Positions 9,066 to 19,400 are shown, numbered from the stretch's first letter. The stretch: 35,984 bases of DNA from Rikenellaceae bacterium (GCA_900767405.1 CAAFZB010000034.1:1-35984), one strand, 5' to 3'. Program-made: numbers and translations. Notes: generated from the letters alone by a model not told the origin.

Positions 9066-10112
9066 CTAATTTTTGAAAGGGTCCAGGGCAATTGTGGGCT
9101 TGCCGTTAGAGAATGCCCCGTAATCGTAACCGTTGCGTGATTTCTCAGATTCGGGCTCCCACAGGAATATACCCTTGAACCAGGTGAATGACTTTGTATT
9201 GTCCAGCAGATACTGCAGGCAGTCCCTGGACTGCGAAGGCTGGCTGGCCGGCATTCCGAATTCCACCAGCATAACGGGTTTGCCGTAGGTGTCGTGAAGC
9301 ATAGCAAAATTCTCAACAGCCCTGACGGTTTTGGGTTTCCAGTCGGGATATCCCCCGCCGGCCCAGTAAGAGGGATAAAGCGAAAGGCCTATCATATCAT
9401 AGGACACGCCACTGGACTTCATAAGGTCGAAAAACCATTTGAGTGCGTCGGAATCCCACGCGTTGCTAATATGGAGGATTACCTTTGCAGATGGGTAGAC
9501 CTGCCTGACCGCCGCCGCACCCGCATTGAAGTATTTCGAGAAGTTGACGGCATCGGAGCCCTGCACACGTCCGCTTTCCCAAAGCATTCCGTTGTCGACC
9601 TCGTTGCCGACCTGCACCCACTCCACATCTATTCCATTATCTTTCAGATATTTAAGAACAGTGGCAGTGTGCTGTGCAACCGAGCTGGCCATTTCTTCGG
9701 GGTTCCGGCCTCTCCAGGCCAACGGCACCGGCTGTTTCCCCGGATCGGCCCAGCTGTCGGCATAGTGAAAATCTATCATTATTTTCATTCCCAACGCCTT
9801 GGCCCTTTGGGCCTTGACCAGGACATCTTCCTTGCTGCACCACCCGTCCTGCGGATTCACCCAGACACGGTAGCGGACTGCATTGAACCCTATGCTGTGA
9901 AGAAGAGCCGTACATTCCTGCGCTTTCGAAGATGAATCATAGAATTTGAGTCCCCGGGACTCCATCTCGGTTATCCAGGAAATGTCGGCACCCTTGAAAA
10001 AGCTTGCCGCAGGGGGTTCCTGGCCGCCTTTGCCCGACGAAGCCGACTGCGGAGTGCAGGAAGCAAGCGCCAGAGCAAGCGTCCACATTATTGTAGCGAA
10101 GTATTTGTTCAT
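9066..10112 (-). CDS. GH53 endo-beta-1,4-galactanase, lipoprotein
   Basis: A 348-residue GH53 protein, the family of arabinogalactan endo-beta-1,4-galactanases that cut the galactan side chains of pectin. The mature domain begins at FFKGADISW and has the family motifs NAVRYRVW and MIDFHYADSWADPGKQ. The acid/base is Glu171 (VGNEVDNGMLW) and the nucleophile is Glu284 (MLVEFG). Cys19 (ALASC) marks a lipoprotein signal, followed by a Ser/Gly/Pro-rich linker, so it may be displayed at a membrane surface. It starts as ATGA over the susG stop and lies 3 bases before the GH2 gene. A galactanase inside an otherwise starch-specific operon is the odd point here. GH53 is essentially a single-activity family, so the functional call is strong. 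Confidence 0.95.
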   Translation of the reverse strand: MNKYFATIMWTLALALASCTPQSASSGKGGQEPPAASFFKGADISWITEMESRGLKFYDSSSKAQECTALLHSIGFNAVRYRVWVNPQDGWCSKEDVLVKAQRAKALGMKIMIDFHYADSWADPGKQPVPLAWRGRNPEEMASSVAQHTATVLKYLKDNGIDVEWVQVGNEVDNGMLWESGRVQGSDAVNFSKYFNAGAAAVRQVYPSAKVILHISNAWDSDALKWFFDLMKSSGVSYDMIGLSLYPSYWAGGGYPDWKPKTVRAVENFAMLHDTYGKPVMLVEFGMPASQPSQSRDCLQYLLDNTKSFTWFKGIFLWEPESEKSRNGYDYGAFSNGKPTIALDPFKN

Positions 10113-12166
10113 AGCAGGAATATGGCAGATGAGTAAGCTCCCAAAGTTATTTTCTGGTCGGAAATTTTGGCGCTGCCGTTGCTGCCTATCATATTGGAGA
10201 GATTCTCTGATATGGCAACGGAAGCTGTGTTTGCGCCGAAATTATGGATTACAAAGACCTTCTGGCTACCGCTTGTGCGATACCAGGCTGCGATGGCGGA
10301 ATTTGAAGGCACTGCATAGGGAACAATGTCTCCTTCTCCCAAAGCCTTGTATTTCTTTCTCAAACTGCCCAGAGTGCGGTATTCGTTAAGTATGGATGCT
10401 TTGTCCTGAAGCTGTTTCTCTACCGAAATTGCGGCCGTGAGCATTGATTTGTCAATGGAACCATCCAATTTCTTGGCTGCTAGGGAGCTGCCGTCGGCAT
10501 TCCACATTACGGGAGTGCGCACGTACATATCGCCGCCGGACTTGGTGCCCCAGTAACCCAGTTCTTCACCCTGGTAGATGTAGGGGCTGCCGCCACAGGT
10601 TAGAAGCACCGCTGCGGCAAGTTTCATTTTGTCAAGGTTCCGGCCAAGAGTGCTGCCGGCGCGGTCCTCGTCGTGGTTGGTCAGTTTTGTGGCGGCAATG
10701 GGGTTGGACCGGTAAGACTTGTAAGAGTCGTGGTAGTCGCGGATTGTGGCGGCGAAATTGCTGCCGGTGGAAGAGTTGATGGCCTCGCTGAGCCGCCACC
10801 AGAACGCAAATTCGAACAGGGCGGGGATTCCCTTGTAGTACGGTGCGACTTCCTTCGCCTCGGAGAACTGCTCTCCGACCATATAGAAATCGGATGAGAT
10901 TGCGGATCGGGTCCGCAATGACCCGTCGTTCGCATAACCGCTCGTCTCGTTCGCATAACCGCGCGTCTCGTTCGCATAACCGCAGGCCTTGTACGTCGCA
11001 TTGCAATGGTCGTAGAACTTCTTCAGGAACGTGGGGTTCTCGTCGGAATTGGCATTGTGGTAAATATGCTTTACGGCGTCCAGGCGGAATCCGTCCACGC
11101 CCATTTCTATCCATTTGTCCGCCGCCAGGGCCATTGCCTTGAAGGCCGCCGAATTCTCGCAGGAAGACGCGGCGCCGTAGTTTACATCCGGCATATAGGA
11201 GCCGAATACAGAAAGGTAATATTCCTGGGTCATCCCGGGAAGCAGGATATCGGCAGGGTCAAAGGAAGAACTGCTGGGATAGAGGTTCACGGGATTGCCG
11301 TAGGAGAGGAGGTTTGAACCGGTCTTCCCGCCGTATTTGGTACCGGTAGGCCAGCTGCTGTCCCGGGAGGTCCTCACAAGAACTCCCCAGTCGGACTGCA
11401 GCTCCAGGCTCAGGGACAGGGTCCCGGACCCGTCGGAATAGAATTCCTCCATCTTGCCGTCTGAGTAGTAAAGCCAGACACCGGTATTGCGGGTTCCTTT
11501 GTTGATTATCTCAGATACCTGCTCGGCCTTTATCCAGGACGGTTTTCCGGACGAAAGCCCCAGTGTGAATCTGATTTTTCCACCCTGACTGCTGCCGGTA
11601 GCCACGCGGGACCATTCTCCGGAATTGTAGGAAGATTTCGACATCATAGGGAACTTGCCCGCCTTGACGTCAGCCTCAGGATTAGGGGATATCATATAAT
11701 AGTCGCGGTATTGGGATTCCGCATTTGAAGTCGCATCCAGGAACCACGGGTGATTCTTTGAAGTGTGGTTCAGCACGTAGTCTATATAAATTTTTATCCC
11801 TTTTGAGTGTGCCGTTTTCAGAAGGGACTGGAAATCGGACATTGTTCCGTATTCCGGATTCACGTCGGCATAGTCTTCTACGTCGTAGCCGTGATATGAA
11901 GTGGCAGGATGGATTGGGGACAGCCAGAGCGCCTCTACTCCCATCGCCGCAAAATAGTCAAGTTTGGATTCTATGCCCTTGAAATCGCCGATTCCGTCGC
12001 CGTTGCTGTCTGAAAAGCTGTAAACCAGAAGCTGGTAGGATATGTTTGACGCCCCTGACTCGACAACAGGTTCCGGTTTTGGGTCAGGTCCGGGAGTCGG
12101 AGACGGTTTTTCGGTGCAGGCCATAAGGACAGCCGCACAAAGGATTGCAAGGAATTTTGATTTCAT
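10109..12166 (-). CDS. susG: SusG-like GH13 alpha-amylase, surface lipoprotein with an inserted CBM58-like domain
   Basis: A 685-residue lipoprotein (Cys17, LMAC) whose Pro/Lys-rich linker resembles that of outer-membrane SusG. The GH13 catalytic residues are Asp363 (GFRLDA), Glu432 (MVGEQ) and Asp499 (TNHDEDR). The motifs ALWLSPIHP, PYYKGIPALFEF and PYIYQGEELG are also typical of SusG. About residues 160-315 interrupt the B domain in the same place as the CBM58 starch-binding module of SusG. Unlike SusG, residues about 395-414 contain a GYANET tandem repeat between the nucleophile and acid/base strands. I start at the ATG at 12166 because an upstream in-frame ATG (12214) adds 16 residues that would spoil the signal peptide. 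The role is surface cutting of starch into oligosaccharides for import. Confidence 0.94.
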   Translation of the reverse strand: MKSKFLAILCAAVLMACTEKPSPTPGPDPKPEPVVESGASNISYQLLVYSFSDSNGDGIGDFKGIESKLDYFAAMGVEALWLSPIHPATSYHGYDVEDYADVNPEYGTMSDFQSLLKTAHSKGIKIYIDYVLNHTSKNHPWFLDATSNAESQYRDYYMISPNPEADVKAGKFPMMSKSSYNSGEWSRVATGSSQGGKIRFTLGLSSGKPSWIKAEQVSEIINKGTRNTGVWLYYSDGKMEEFYSDGSGTLSLSLELQSDWGVLVRTSRDSSWPTGTKYGGKTGSNLLSYGNPVNLYPSSSSFDPADILLPGMTQEYYLSVFGSYMPDVNYGAASSCENSAAFKAMALAADKWIEMGVDGFRLDAVKHIYHNANSDENPTFLKKFYDHCNATYKACGYANETRGYANETSGYANDGSLRTRSAISSDFYMVGEQFSEAKEVAPYYKGIPALFEFAFWWRLSEAINSSTGSNFAATIRDYHDSYKSYRSNPIAATKLTNHDEDRAGSTLGRNLDKMKLAAAVLLTCGGSPYIYQGEELGYWGTKSGGDMYVRTPVMWNADGSSLAAKKLDGSIDKSMLTAAISVEKQLQDKASILNEYRTLGSLRKKYKALGEGDIVPYAVPSNSAIAAWYRTSGSQKVFVIHNFGANTASVAISENLSNMIGSNGSAKISDQKITLGAYSSAIFLL
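10928..10984. repeat. Three-copy 21-base tandem repeat inside susG
   Basis: The 13-base core gttcgcataaccg occurs at 10928, 10949 and 10970, giving an exact period of 21 bases. The spacers between copies are ctcgtctc and cgcgtctc. Because 21 is a multiple of three, copies can be gained or lost without breaking the frame. In the protein this gives GYAN(E/D)-type units in the loop just before the acid/base Glu. Confidence 0.95.
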
Positions 12167-12215
12167 AAAAAAATAAAATTGTGCCGGTGCCACAATATGC
12201 AGACACCGGCACAAT
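12167..12215 (-). terminator. Hairpin plus T-tract between the susE/F-like gene and susG (possible attenuator)
   Basis: A perfect 12-base inverted repeat (arms 12178-12189 and 12204-12215, attgtgccggtg and its complement) encloses a 14-base loop. Read on the minus strand, the stem is followed at once by TTTATTTTTTT and then the susG ATG. This is the layout of an intrinsic terminator placed inside the operon. It probably lets only part of the transcription pass from the binding and transport genes into the enzyme genes. It could instead act as an mRNA-stabilising 3' end. Confidence 0.75.
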
Positions 12216-12225
12216 AATAATACAA

Positions 12226-14862
12226 TTATTCGACAGTATCGATAGTCATTGTCTCTTTGTTGGAGTCGTATTCAATCTCGTAGGTACCTGCCCCAAGCTT
12301 TATATCGGGACCTCCCTGAGTTACCTCGAAGGGTGTGCCCAAGGCTGCAAAGACGCCTCCACGGTCGGCACCACCCCAAACCTTGTCCTTGCGGATCTTG
12401 AAAGAAGACTCCTCCTGGAGCACAATCACTGCGGTATAGATTCCTTTCTCGGTCTCGAGCATTACAACGTCGTTGCCCCAGTCGTTGAACGAACCTACTA
12501 CGCCCCAGTTGGAACGCGCTACAACTATCTCCTCCTCTGCAGGGTTGTACGCTACGGTAACGGCCGCATTCTCGGTAAGCTTGATGTTTTCACCGTTGAG
12601 GGCTACTGCAAAAGGCTCACAGAAATCGGCAAACACGCCTCCGCGGTTGATGTCCCAGTTGCAATTGTAACGAATCTTGAACTCCTGGCCCTCGGCTCCG
12701 TCAATCGAATAGCTGAGCCATATAACCTGGCCACTTTCCTCGTCCTTTACAGGCATCATAGGGAAGTCGGTATCCCAGCTGGTGCCGCCGATTGTTCCAA
12801 TCAGTGACCAGCCCTGGAGATATATGATTTCGTTCGTTGAATCGTAAACAACGACATAAGTACCGCTTTCGGCCACAGTAATGTTTTTCCCGTCGGGAAG
12901 AGCAGGCTGTGACTCGCCCATTGCAAGCTGCTGATCGAAGCCACGGTTGACGGCCCAATCGTGGTTATAGCGAATCTTGAATTCGGTTGCCAGTTCGGTA
13001 GCGGGGCTAACCCATACTCCGGGAATAACCTCTGTCATAAAGATATCGTTATCCCAGTCTCCGTCAACACCTATAAGGCCCCAGACATTGTCGGGAAGCG
13101 CCTTTGACACTGTAATGGTCTCATCGGCGCTATTGTAAGAAACGATATACTTTCCGTCTGCGGGAACAGTAAGATCCTTTCCGTTATGGGTAACGGCGAA
13201 AGGCTCGCCCGGAGTAATTTCGAACGGATCTGCGTCTCCTGCTGCGCCGCGGTTCTCGTCCCAAGCGCTGTTCTTGCGAATCTTGAAACCTTCTCCGGCC
13301 TTGAGTTCAATGGCATCGCTGGTCCAGATTCCGTCGGCAAGAGTCATAAAGGAGTCTCCTCCCCAGGAGTTGAAGTCACCGACAACGCCCCAGACAGTGC
13401 CGTCGGAAACGGTAATAGTCTCGGCGTTGCTGTCGTAAACAACCTTATAGAAGCCGTCTGCGGCAACGGTAAGGTTCTTTCCGTTCAGAACAACTGCGAA
13501 AGGCTCTCCCAAAGTTACAACGTAAGGATCTGCGTCTCCGGTTGCGCCGCGGTTGTCGGCCCAGTCGGCATCCTTGCGAATCTTGAAGCCTTCTCCTGCG
13601 GCAATTGTAGCATAACCTGTCCAGACGCCATCTTTTTCGGTCATCTCAATATCGTTCTCCCAGTCACCGCCGACACCGATGATTCCCCATCCCTGGTATC
13701 CGGGTACGGGAGGTTCGGGTCCTGGCTCTGCTCCGGGTTCTTCCTTACCATACATTCCGGCATTGAGTTCGGCGTGAACGGCAGGAGTGCTCAAATAGAA
13801 GTAGATACGGTAGTTGCCGGCCTCTACTGGAATGTTGTCCCCGCCCTTTGAGAGGTTGTCGAGGCTTCCACCCCAGTTGGTATCCCAGCCACCGTCGAGA
13901 CGGAACTTGAACTCAGTTGCGGCAGGAACTTCTACGTCTACATAGAAACGATCCTTGTAGATATTGAATTCCATTACGTGGTCGTTGTCCCAGTCTCCGT
14001 TGAGACCGATTACACCAACCTGGTCGAATGCCATAACTCTGGTTAGAGTCTTCTTGCCCTTGTCGAATGACATATAGTAGAAGCGGTGTGCATTTCCAAG
14101 GTCTGCATTGTCCCAGCACTTGATATCGTTGCCGGGCTGTTCGAGCTGGATTACGTCTGTATCGCTCTCCAGGCCTGCAGGGCCTCCGTAGGTCTTGTCA
14201 TCGTCCCAGGCACCTTCTGCAATCTTGAAACCTCCGTTTCCGGGTTTGGTTTCATCTATGCGGAAGTCAATGATACCGGTGTAGACGTTGCCGTCTTCGC
14301 TGTAGTTGTAGAGCCTCGGATATCCGTCCGGAGCCCAGCCCTGATAGTTGCCGGGAACACCGAACCAGGCATATTCCTTCTCGGCGAGATACGGGGTGAT
14401 GGAACTTGAGATTACGTTTGATATGATTGTGGTTCCATCGATGGGATTCTTTTCTCCCATCATATCGGACTTGATGCGGAAGTAGACAGTAACCGGAACG
14501 TCGGCCTCGCATCCCCAGGAAATGAGCTGGTTGTTCATTGCCTTGTGGGTAACGGAGATTCCGTCCTTTATTGCAGCCGAGCCTATGGTTCCGAGCTTCT
14601 TTTCATTCTCGAAGCTCTCGTTGATACTTGCCCAGAGACCGTACTGTACAGGGCACTGTACGCCGTAAGTAGAAGCACCGAACGTGAATGTGGCGCAAAC
14701 CGCAGTCTCGTTCTCCGAATCGAGCACGATTTCGGAAGCAATGGCATTGAGCTGCCCGCCGGTAGCCTGACCGGGATGGTAGACTATCTTCTCCTTCTCT
14801 ACGCAGGATGCGCACAGAATCCCGATCAATGCGAATGCGATTATTTTTATAAATCTTTTCAT
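12226..14862 (-). CDS. SusE/SusF-like surface glycan-binding lipoprotein with about seven binding modules
   Basis: An 878-residue lipoprotein (Cys20, LCASC) followed by acidic and basic residues (VEKEK). Residues about 30-160 form an N-terminal Ig-like SusE-type domain. Module starts are then visible near 165 (AWFGVPGNYQGW), 283 (GVIGLNGDWDND), 392, 491, 594, 685 and 786. Most carry a W-G-(V/I/L)-(V/I)-G opening, a D-W or N-W pair, and a (F)KIR-x(2-5)-W-x(3)-RG block typical of SusE/SusF starch-binding modules. A Pro/Glu-rich linker lies at 373-388. B. thetaiotaomicron SusE and SusF have two and three such modules and about 390-490 residues, so this is roughly twice as long. It lies directly after susD, the normal susE position. 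The role is holding starch at the cell surface. Module boundaries are approximate. Confidence 0.88.
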   Translation of the reverse strand: MKRFIKIIAFALIGILCASCVEKEKIVYHPGQATGGQLNAIASEIVLDSENETAVCATFTFGASTYGVQCPVQYGLWASINESFENEKKLGTIGSAAIKDGISVTHKAMNNQLISWGCEADVPVTVYFRIKSDMMGEKNPIDGTTIISNVISSSITPYLAEKEYAWFGVPGNYQGWAPDGYPRLYNYSEDGNVYTGIIDFRIDETKPGNGGFKIAEGAWDDDKTYGGPAGLESDTDVIQLEQPGNDIKCWDNADLGNAHRFYYMSFDKGKKTLTRVMAFDQVGVIGLNGDWDNDHVMEFNIYKDRFYVDVEVPAATEFKFRLDGGWDTNWGGSLDNLSKGGDNIPVEAGNYRIYFYLSTPAVHAELNAGMYGKEEPGAEPGPEPPVPGYQGWGIIGVGGDWENDIEMTEKDGVWTGYATIAAGEGFKIRKDADWADNRGATGDADPYVVTLGEPFAVVLNGKNLTVAADGFYKVVYDSNAETITVSDGTVWGVVGDFNSWGGDSFMTLADGIWTSDAIELKAGEGFKIRKNSAWDENRGAAGDADPFEITPGEPFAVTHNGKDLTVPADGKYIVSYNSADETITVSKALPDNVWGLIGVDGDWDNDIFMTEVIPGVWVSPATELATEFKIRYNHDWAVNRGFDQQLAMGESQPALPDGKNITVAESGTYVVVYDSTNEIIYLQGWSLIGTIGGTSWDTDFPMMPVKDEESGQVIWLSYSIDGAEGQEFKIRYNCNWDINRGGVFADFCEPFAVALNGENIKLTENAAVTVAYNPAEEEIVVARSNWGVVGSFNDWGNDVVMLETEKGIYTAVIVLQEESSFKIRKDKVWGGADRGGVFAALGTPFEVTQGGPDIKLGAGTYEIEYDSNKETMTIDTVE
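13105..13692. repeat. Two adjacent, similar binding-module repeats in the SusE/F-like gene
   Basis: Codons 391-487 and 488-586 encode modules that share GEGFKIRK, NRGA(T/A)GDADP, GEPFAV, NGK(N/D)LTV and ETITVS in the same order. At DNA level ggatctgcgtctcc recurs at 13226 and 13526, exactly 300 bases apart, within longer stretches of clear similarity. These two look like the most recent duplication of the array. The other modules are more diverged. Confidence 0.85.
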
Positions 14863-14880
14863 TGTGTCAAAATTTTACCA

Positions 14881-16464
14881 TTAATAACCCGGATTCTGAA
14901 CAAGATTGGGGTTGGAGTTAATCTCGTTGGCAGGTATAGGGAACAGATTGTATTTTGCATCTATTTCCTGACCTTCGGGAATTCCACCCTTGTATGACCA
15001 GATTGCCTGGCCGGCTCCGGCATATTTTCCAAAGCGTACGAGGTCACTGCGGCGATGGCACTCCCAGTAAAGTTCACGGCCGCGCTCGGCCAGTAGCGAC
15101 TCGGCGGTAAGCGTAACGGGAGAAAGTCCTACGCGGTCTCTTACCATATTCATAGCAGCTTGACCTTCGGGTGCAAAAGTATTGTCGTGAAGACCGCACT
15201 CGGCCAGCATAAGATATGCATCTGCACTGCGGAAAATAGGACAGTCTGTCTCGGGGAACGAGATGTCGGCGGGTGTTGAACCGTCACTCAGCAGGTTGGT
15301 GAATTTTGCCACGCAAAGTCCGCTGCCGGGGAACGATGAATCGTCGGTCATAGCCTTGGTATGAACCTCGGAAGGATCGGTTACGTAGGCAGAGCAATCG
15401 TGGAAGGTGTAACGGGGATCGCTTTCATCGAACAGATCTACGAACTCGGGACGTACGGTGAGTCCTCCCCAACCGTCACCTACACCAAGGAGAGCACACA
15501 ATGCTGCATTTCCGGAAGGAATGGTTGCCTTGATGAGGAACGTCGTGTTACCGTAGCTCTTCATATAGCGGGGATCGCTCTGGGCAACGAAGATAATCTC
15601 GTCCAAGCAATCCTTGTTGCTTGCTCCGAAAAGTTCGCTCCATTTGTCGTGGAGAACGGGATATTCTGCCATTATCTCTTTGCAGACGGCAGCGCATTCC
15701 TTCCAGGCAGCAGTCTTGCCACCTGTATAAACCTCGGCGTTGAGATAGAGCTTGGCAAGAAGCATCTTGGCCATCATCTGGGTGCAGCGTCCGTAATTGG
15801 ATGCATCGGGACGTTTGAGAAGGCCTGGAGTGAAGTCCTGTATTTCCTTTACAAGCCATTCGTACATATCGGCGCGGCTCTTGGACTCGGGACCTACGGA
15901 ACCGACAGTATTCTCTTCTGTGGCGAAAGGCAGGTTGCCGAACATATCGATTGCGTGATAGTAGCTGAGGGCGCGGAGAGCGCGGGCCTCGGCAATCCAC
16001 TGCTTCATATTCTGGGAGTCGGCCCACTGTGAAGCATTGGCCTTACGGATAAACTCGTTGCACTGAGAGATCTGGAAATAGATTCTGGCAAACATTGACA
16101 TAACGAAAACGTCTGAAGTAGCCCACTTGTTGCGTCTTATGTCAGAAAGAGTCTTGTCGTTCCAGCAGCAGTTGGCTTCGTCGGTAGGTATTTCGTTAAG
16201 ATAAAAGAGAGCACGCATATACTGGCCGTAACCACCGTCCACACCGTCAATGTTAGGATCGCTGTCGATTCCTATCGACGAAGACTCGGAAAGGCCTGCA
16301 TAACACTGTGCGAGAACCTGCCCGTAGGCGGCTTCGCTTGAAAGAATATCTGAAGGAAGATCCAGATTGGGATCGATAGGAATCACGTTAAGGTCTTTGA
16401 CACAAGAAGTTGTGACCCCAGCAAACAATGTTGCGATAATAGCAAGTGTAATAAACTTTTTCAT
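14881..16464 (-). CDS. susD: SusD-like starch-binding outer-membrane lipoprotein
   Basis: A 527-residue SusD/RagB protein. It has a lipoprotein signal with Cys21 (VTTSC), then the helical TPR-type SusD fold. Family motifs are visible: RALSYYHAIDMFGNLPF in the first third, PDASNYGRCTQMMAKMLLAKLYLNAEVYTG in two adjoining pieces, and the C-terminal RRSDLVRFGKY and LFPIPANEINSNPNLVQNPGY block. SusD caps the SusC channel and hands the oligosaccharide to it. The gene starts 12 bases after susC and ends 18 bases before the susE/F-like gene, the classic susCDE order. The starch preference is inferred from the surrounding enzymes rather than from this protein. Confidence 0.95.
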   Translation of the reverse strand: MKKFITLAIIATLFAGVTTSCVKDLNVIPIDPNLDLPSDILSSEAAYGQVLAQCYAGLSESSSIGIDSDPNIDGVDGGYGQYMRALFYLNEIPTDEANCCWNDKTLSDIRRNKWATSDVFVMSMFARIYFQISQCNEFIRKANASQWADSQNMKQWIAEARALRALSYYHAIDMFGNLPFATEENTVGSVGPESKSRADMYEWLVKEIQDFTPGLLKRPDASNYGRCTQMMAKMLLAKLYLNAEVYTGGKTAAWKECAAVCKEIMAEYPVLHDKWSELFGASNKDCLDEIIFVAQSDPRYMKSYGNTTFLIKATIPSGNAALCALLGVGDGWGGLTVRPEFVDLFDESDPRYTFHDCSAYVTDPSEVHTKAMTDDSSFPGSGLCVAKFTNLLSDGSTPADISFPETDCPIFRSADAYLMLAECGLHDNTFAPEGQAAMNMVRDRVGLSPVTLTAESLLAERGRELYWECHRRSDLVRFGKYAGAGQAIWSYKGGIPEGQEIDAKYNLFPIPANEINSNPNLVQNPGY

Positions 16465-16476
16465 ACTGCAACGGGT

Positions 16477-19400
16477 TTAGAAGTTAAACTTGAGACCAAG
16501 GATGTAATTGCGGGGACGCGGATACATCTGGTTGTCGATTCCCGAATAGATTTCGGGGTCGATTCCGCTGTACTTGGTTATTGTCGCAACGTTCTGAACT
16601 GTAGCGAATACAGAGAGACCCATCTTCTGGCCAATGTTGAACAGTTTGCTCAGAGTGATGTTGTCTACCTTGAAGTAAGAGGCGTTCTGGATGAAATAGT
16701 CGCTGAAGTACTGGGCCTCGGTAAATCCGAGATCGTATGCGCCGGCAATGCGGTTTGCAATGAAGTTGTTGGTCCAGAGGTCGCTCAAGAGGCTCAGGCG
16801 GGAAGCGTTGTTATTGTAAACATAGTTTCCGAATGCGCCGTGTCCGTTGAGGGCGAGAGTCCAGGTCTTGTATGTGAACTGGGTATTGAAACCTATGGTA
16901 ACGTCCGGAGCGGGCTTCTTGTAATAATAGAGGTCCGCCTCGTTTATCTGGCCGTCATTGTTGCGGTCTACATAGGCTCCCATAATGGGCTTTCCGGCTT
17001 CGTCGTAAATCTGTTCATATACGAAGAAGGTGCTTGTAGGATGGCCTACCATATGGCGCTGGATGTTGTTTCCGGTACCACCGGAAATACCGCCCGTGGC
17101 AACACCCGTATATCCCTCGGCACCGTCATTGGCGGTAAGTTTGGTGATAGTGTTCTTGTTCCAGGCAGCGTTGACACCGATTGTCCAGCTTGCGTCCTTT
17201 GTCTCTATTGCAACGGCATTCACGTCAAGTTCGACACCTATGTTGGTAAGGTTACCGATATTGGCGTCGAGATAGTTGGTGAGGTTTGCACCGGCTGCTA
17301 CAGGAGTGTAGTTGAGCAGGTCGTAGGTGTCACGACGGTAGGCGTCAATGCTACCGTAGATTCTACCCTTTGCAAATCCCCAGTCCAAACCTACGTTGTA
17401 GGTGGTCGTGGTCTCCCACTTGAGGTCGGCGTTGTATCCCAGAGGTGTGATAGGAATAACCTGCTGGCCACCGAAGAGCATACTTACGTCCGAACCGTTG
17501 GTACGGTACTTAGCAAGTGTAGGATAGTCTCCGGACTGCAGGTCCTGCTGACCGGTCCTACCCCAGGACAGACGGAGTTTCAAGGCAGAGACGGCGTCGC
17601 TGTTCTTGAGCCAGTTCTCGTTCTTGAGGTTCCAGCTTGCGGCAACAGAAGGGAAAAGACCCCATTTGTTGTTTGAGAAGCGGGATGTACCGTCATAACG
17701 TACGGTTGCCGTTACAAGGAATCTGTTGTCGAAACTGTAATTGGCTCTTCCGAAGAAAGAAACGAGGAAGTATTCGGTCTTGAAGGGGAATTCTCCCAGA
17801 ACTTCACCGGTAGTAGCCTTTTTCTTGATATCGTAAGTCTCGTTATAGAAATGCTGCCAGCTGTATCCGGCCATTACATCCAGGAAATGCTTGCTGCCGA
17901 ATGTATGAGAGTAATCCAGGTAAGCCTCCAGAGTCTGGTCCTTCTTAACCTGGCTGTATTTCTCGTCAAGTCCCGAACCGGCTTCGTTCTGGCTGTGTAC
18001 CGTCTGCTCGCATCCTGCGGGGGTGGCAACTACGCCGTTAGACTTCGAGTAGTCCATACCCATATTCACATTGAGGCGAAGGTCTTCAAGACCGTGAATC
18101 TTATAGTCTATCTGAGCATTGCCAATGAAACGGTTGGCCTTGGACGTGTTGGTACGCTGCATTATCCTGGCAAGAGGGTTCTGGCTGCTCTGGGTATTGA
18201 TAGCCGAGCCGTCCTGAGATGCCCATACACGGTATCCGTCAATAGGATCTGCCATTGCGAAGGGATGCTTTGACTCACCGTAATCCTTGAAGTAAACGGG
18301 CTGGGTAGGATCGTATTCGATAGCTGCGCCCACTGCGCCGCTGTCTCCGAATCCGTTGTCCATATGCATATATTTGCCGTTGAGGTTAATGCTCAAATGC
18401 TCGTCAAAGAGCTTTGGATTAAGGGTAATGGTGGCTGTTCCACGCTTCATATCGGTATTCTTGAGGGTACCTTCCTGGCTCATAAAGCCTCCGGATACCC
18501 TGTAAGGCATATAACCTGCGCTGCCAAGCTTCACGTTGCCGTCCAGTCCAACGTTTGCATCGTAAGTCTGGGCAAGACGGAAGATTTCCTTCTGCCAGTC
18601 TGTATTAGCCTTTCCAAGTGCTCTGTAAGCATCTGAATCGGTTCCCTTGTATTTGGCTATAACGTCGCGCATCTCGTCTCCTGTCATTACCTTGAGGTAC
18701 TTCGAGTTCTGGCTCAGAGAAGCCTTGAAGTCGGCAGAGACGTGAGGACAGGTTGTAGCTGTCTTGGAACCGGTCTTGGTTGTGATAATGATGACACCAT
18801 TGGATGCCCTTGAACCGTAGATAGCAGTTGCAGACGCATCCTTGAGGACTGTAAAGCTCTCGATGTCGGCGGGGTTCACAGAAGCGAGACCGTCTGACAC
18901 TCCGCTGATTCCGACCTCGGAAATAGGCAGACCGTCAACGATAATGAGAGGGTTGTTGTTGGCCTTGAGGGAAGAACCACCACGGATTCTGATTGTAGGA
19001 GCGGCACCGGGAGCGCCGTCACCGGTGGTAACGACAACGCCGGCAGATTTTCCACGGAGCATATCTCCGGGAGATGCAACTACACCCTTGTTAAGCTGGT
19101 CGGCCTTGACTGTAGATACAGATCCGGTCATATCGCTTTTCTTGACTGTACCGTAACCGATTACAACCACTTCGTCCAGAAGTGCGGTGTCTTCGGCCAG
19201 GGTCAAAGTTGCAGGGACTTCCGATGCCTTGAAGGCAACGGTGGTGTAACCTACACAACTTATCTCCACGACAGCATCGGGAGACGTCACCTTGATGGAA
19301 TAGTCGCCATCGAGTCCTGTCATTGTTCCGTTTGTCGTAGATTTCTCTATGACAGACGCTCCAACAACGGGGCCCTGCTGGTCAACGACTATTCCTTTCA

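Noticed and set aside
10928..10984. CRISPR-like short repeats.
   Set aside because: There are only three copies, the spacers are 8 bases long, and they encode an in-frame peptide repeat within susG.
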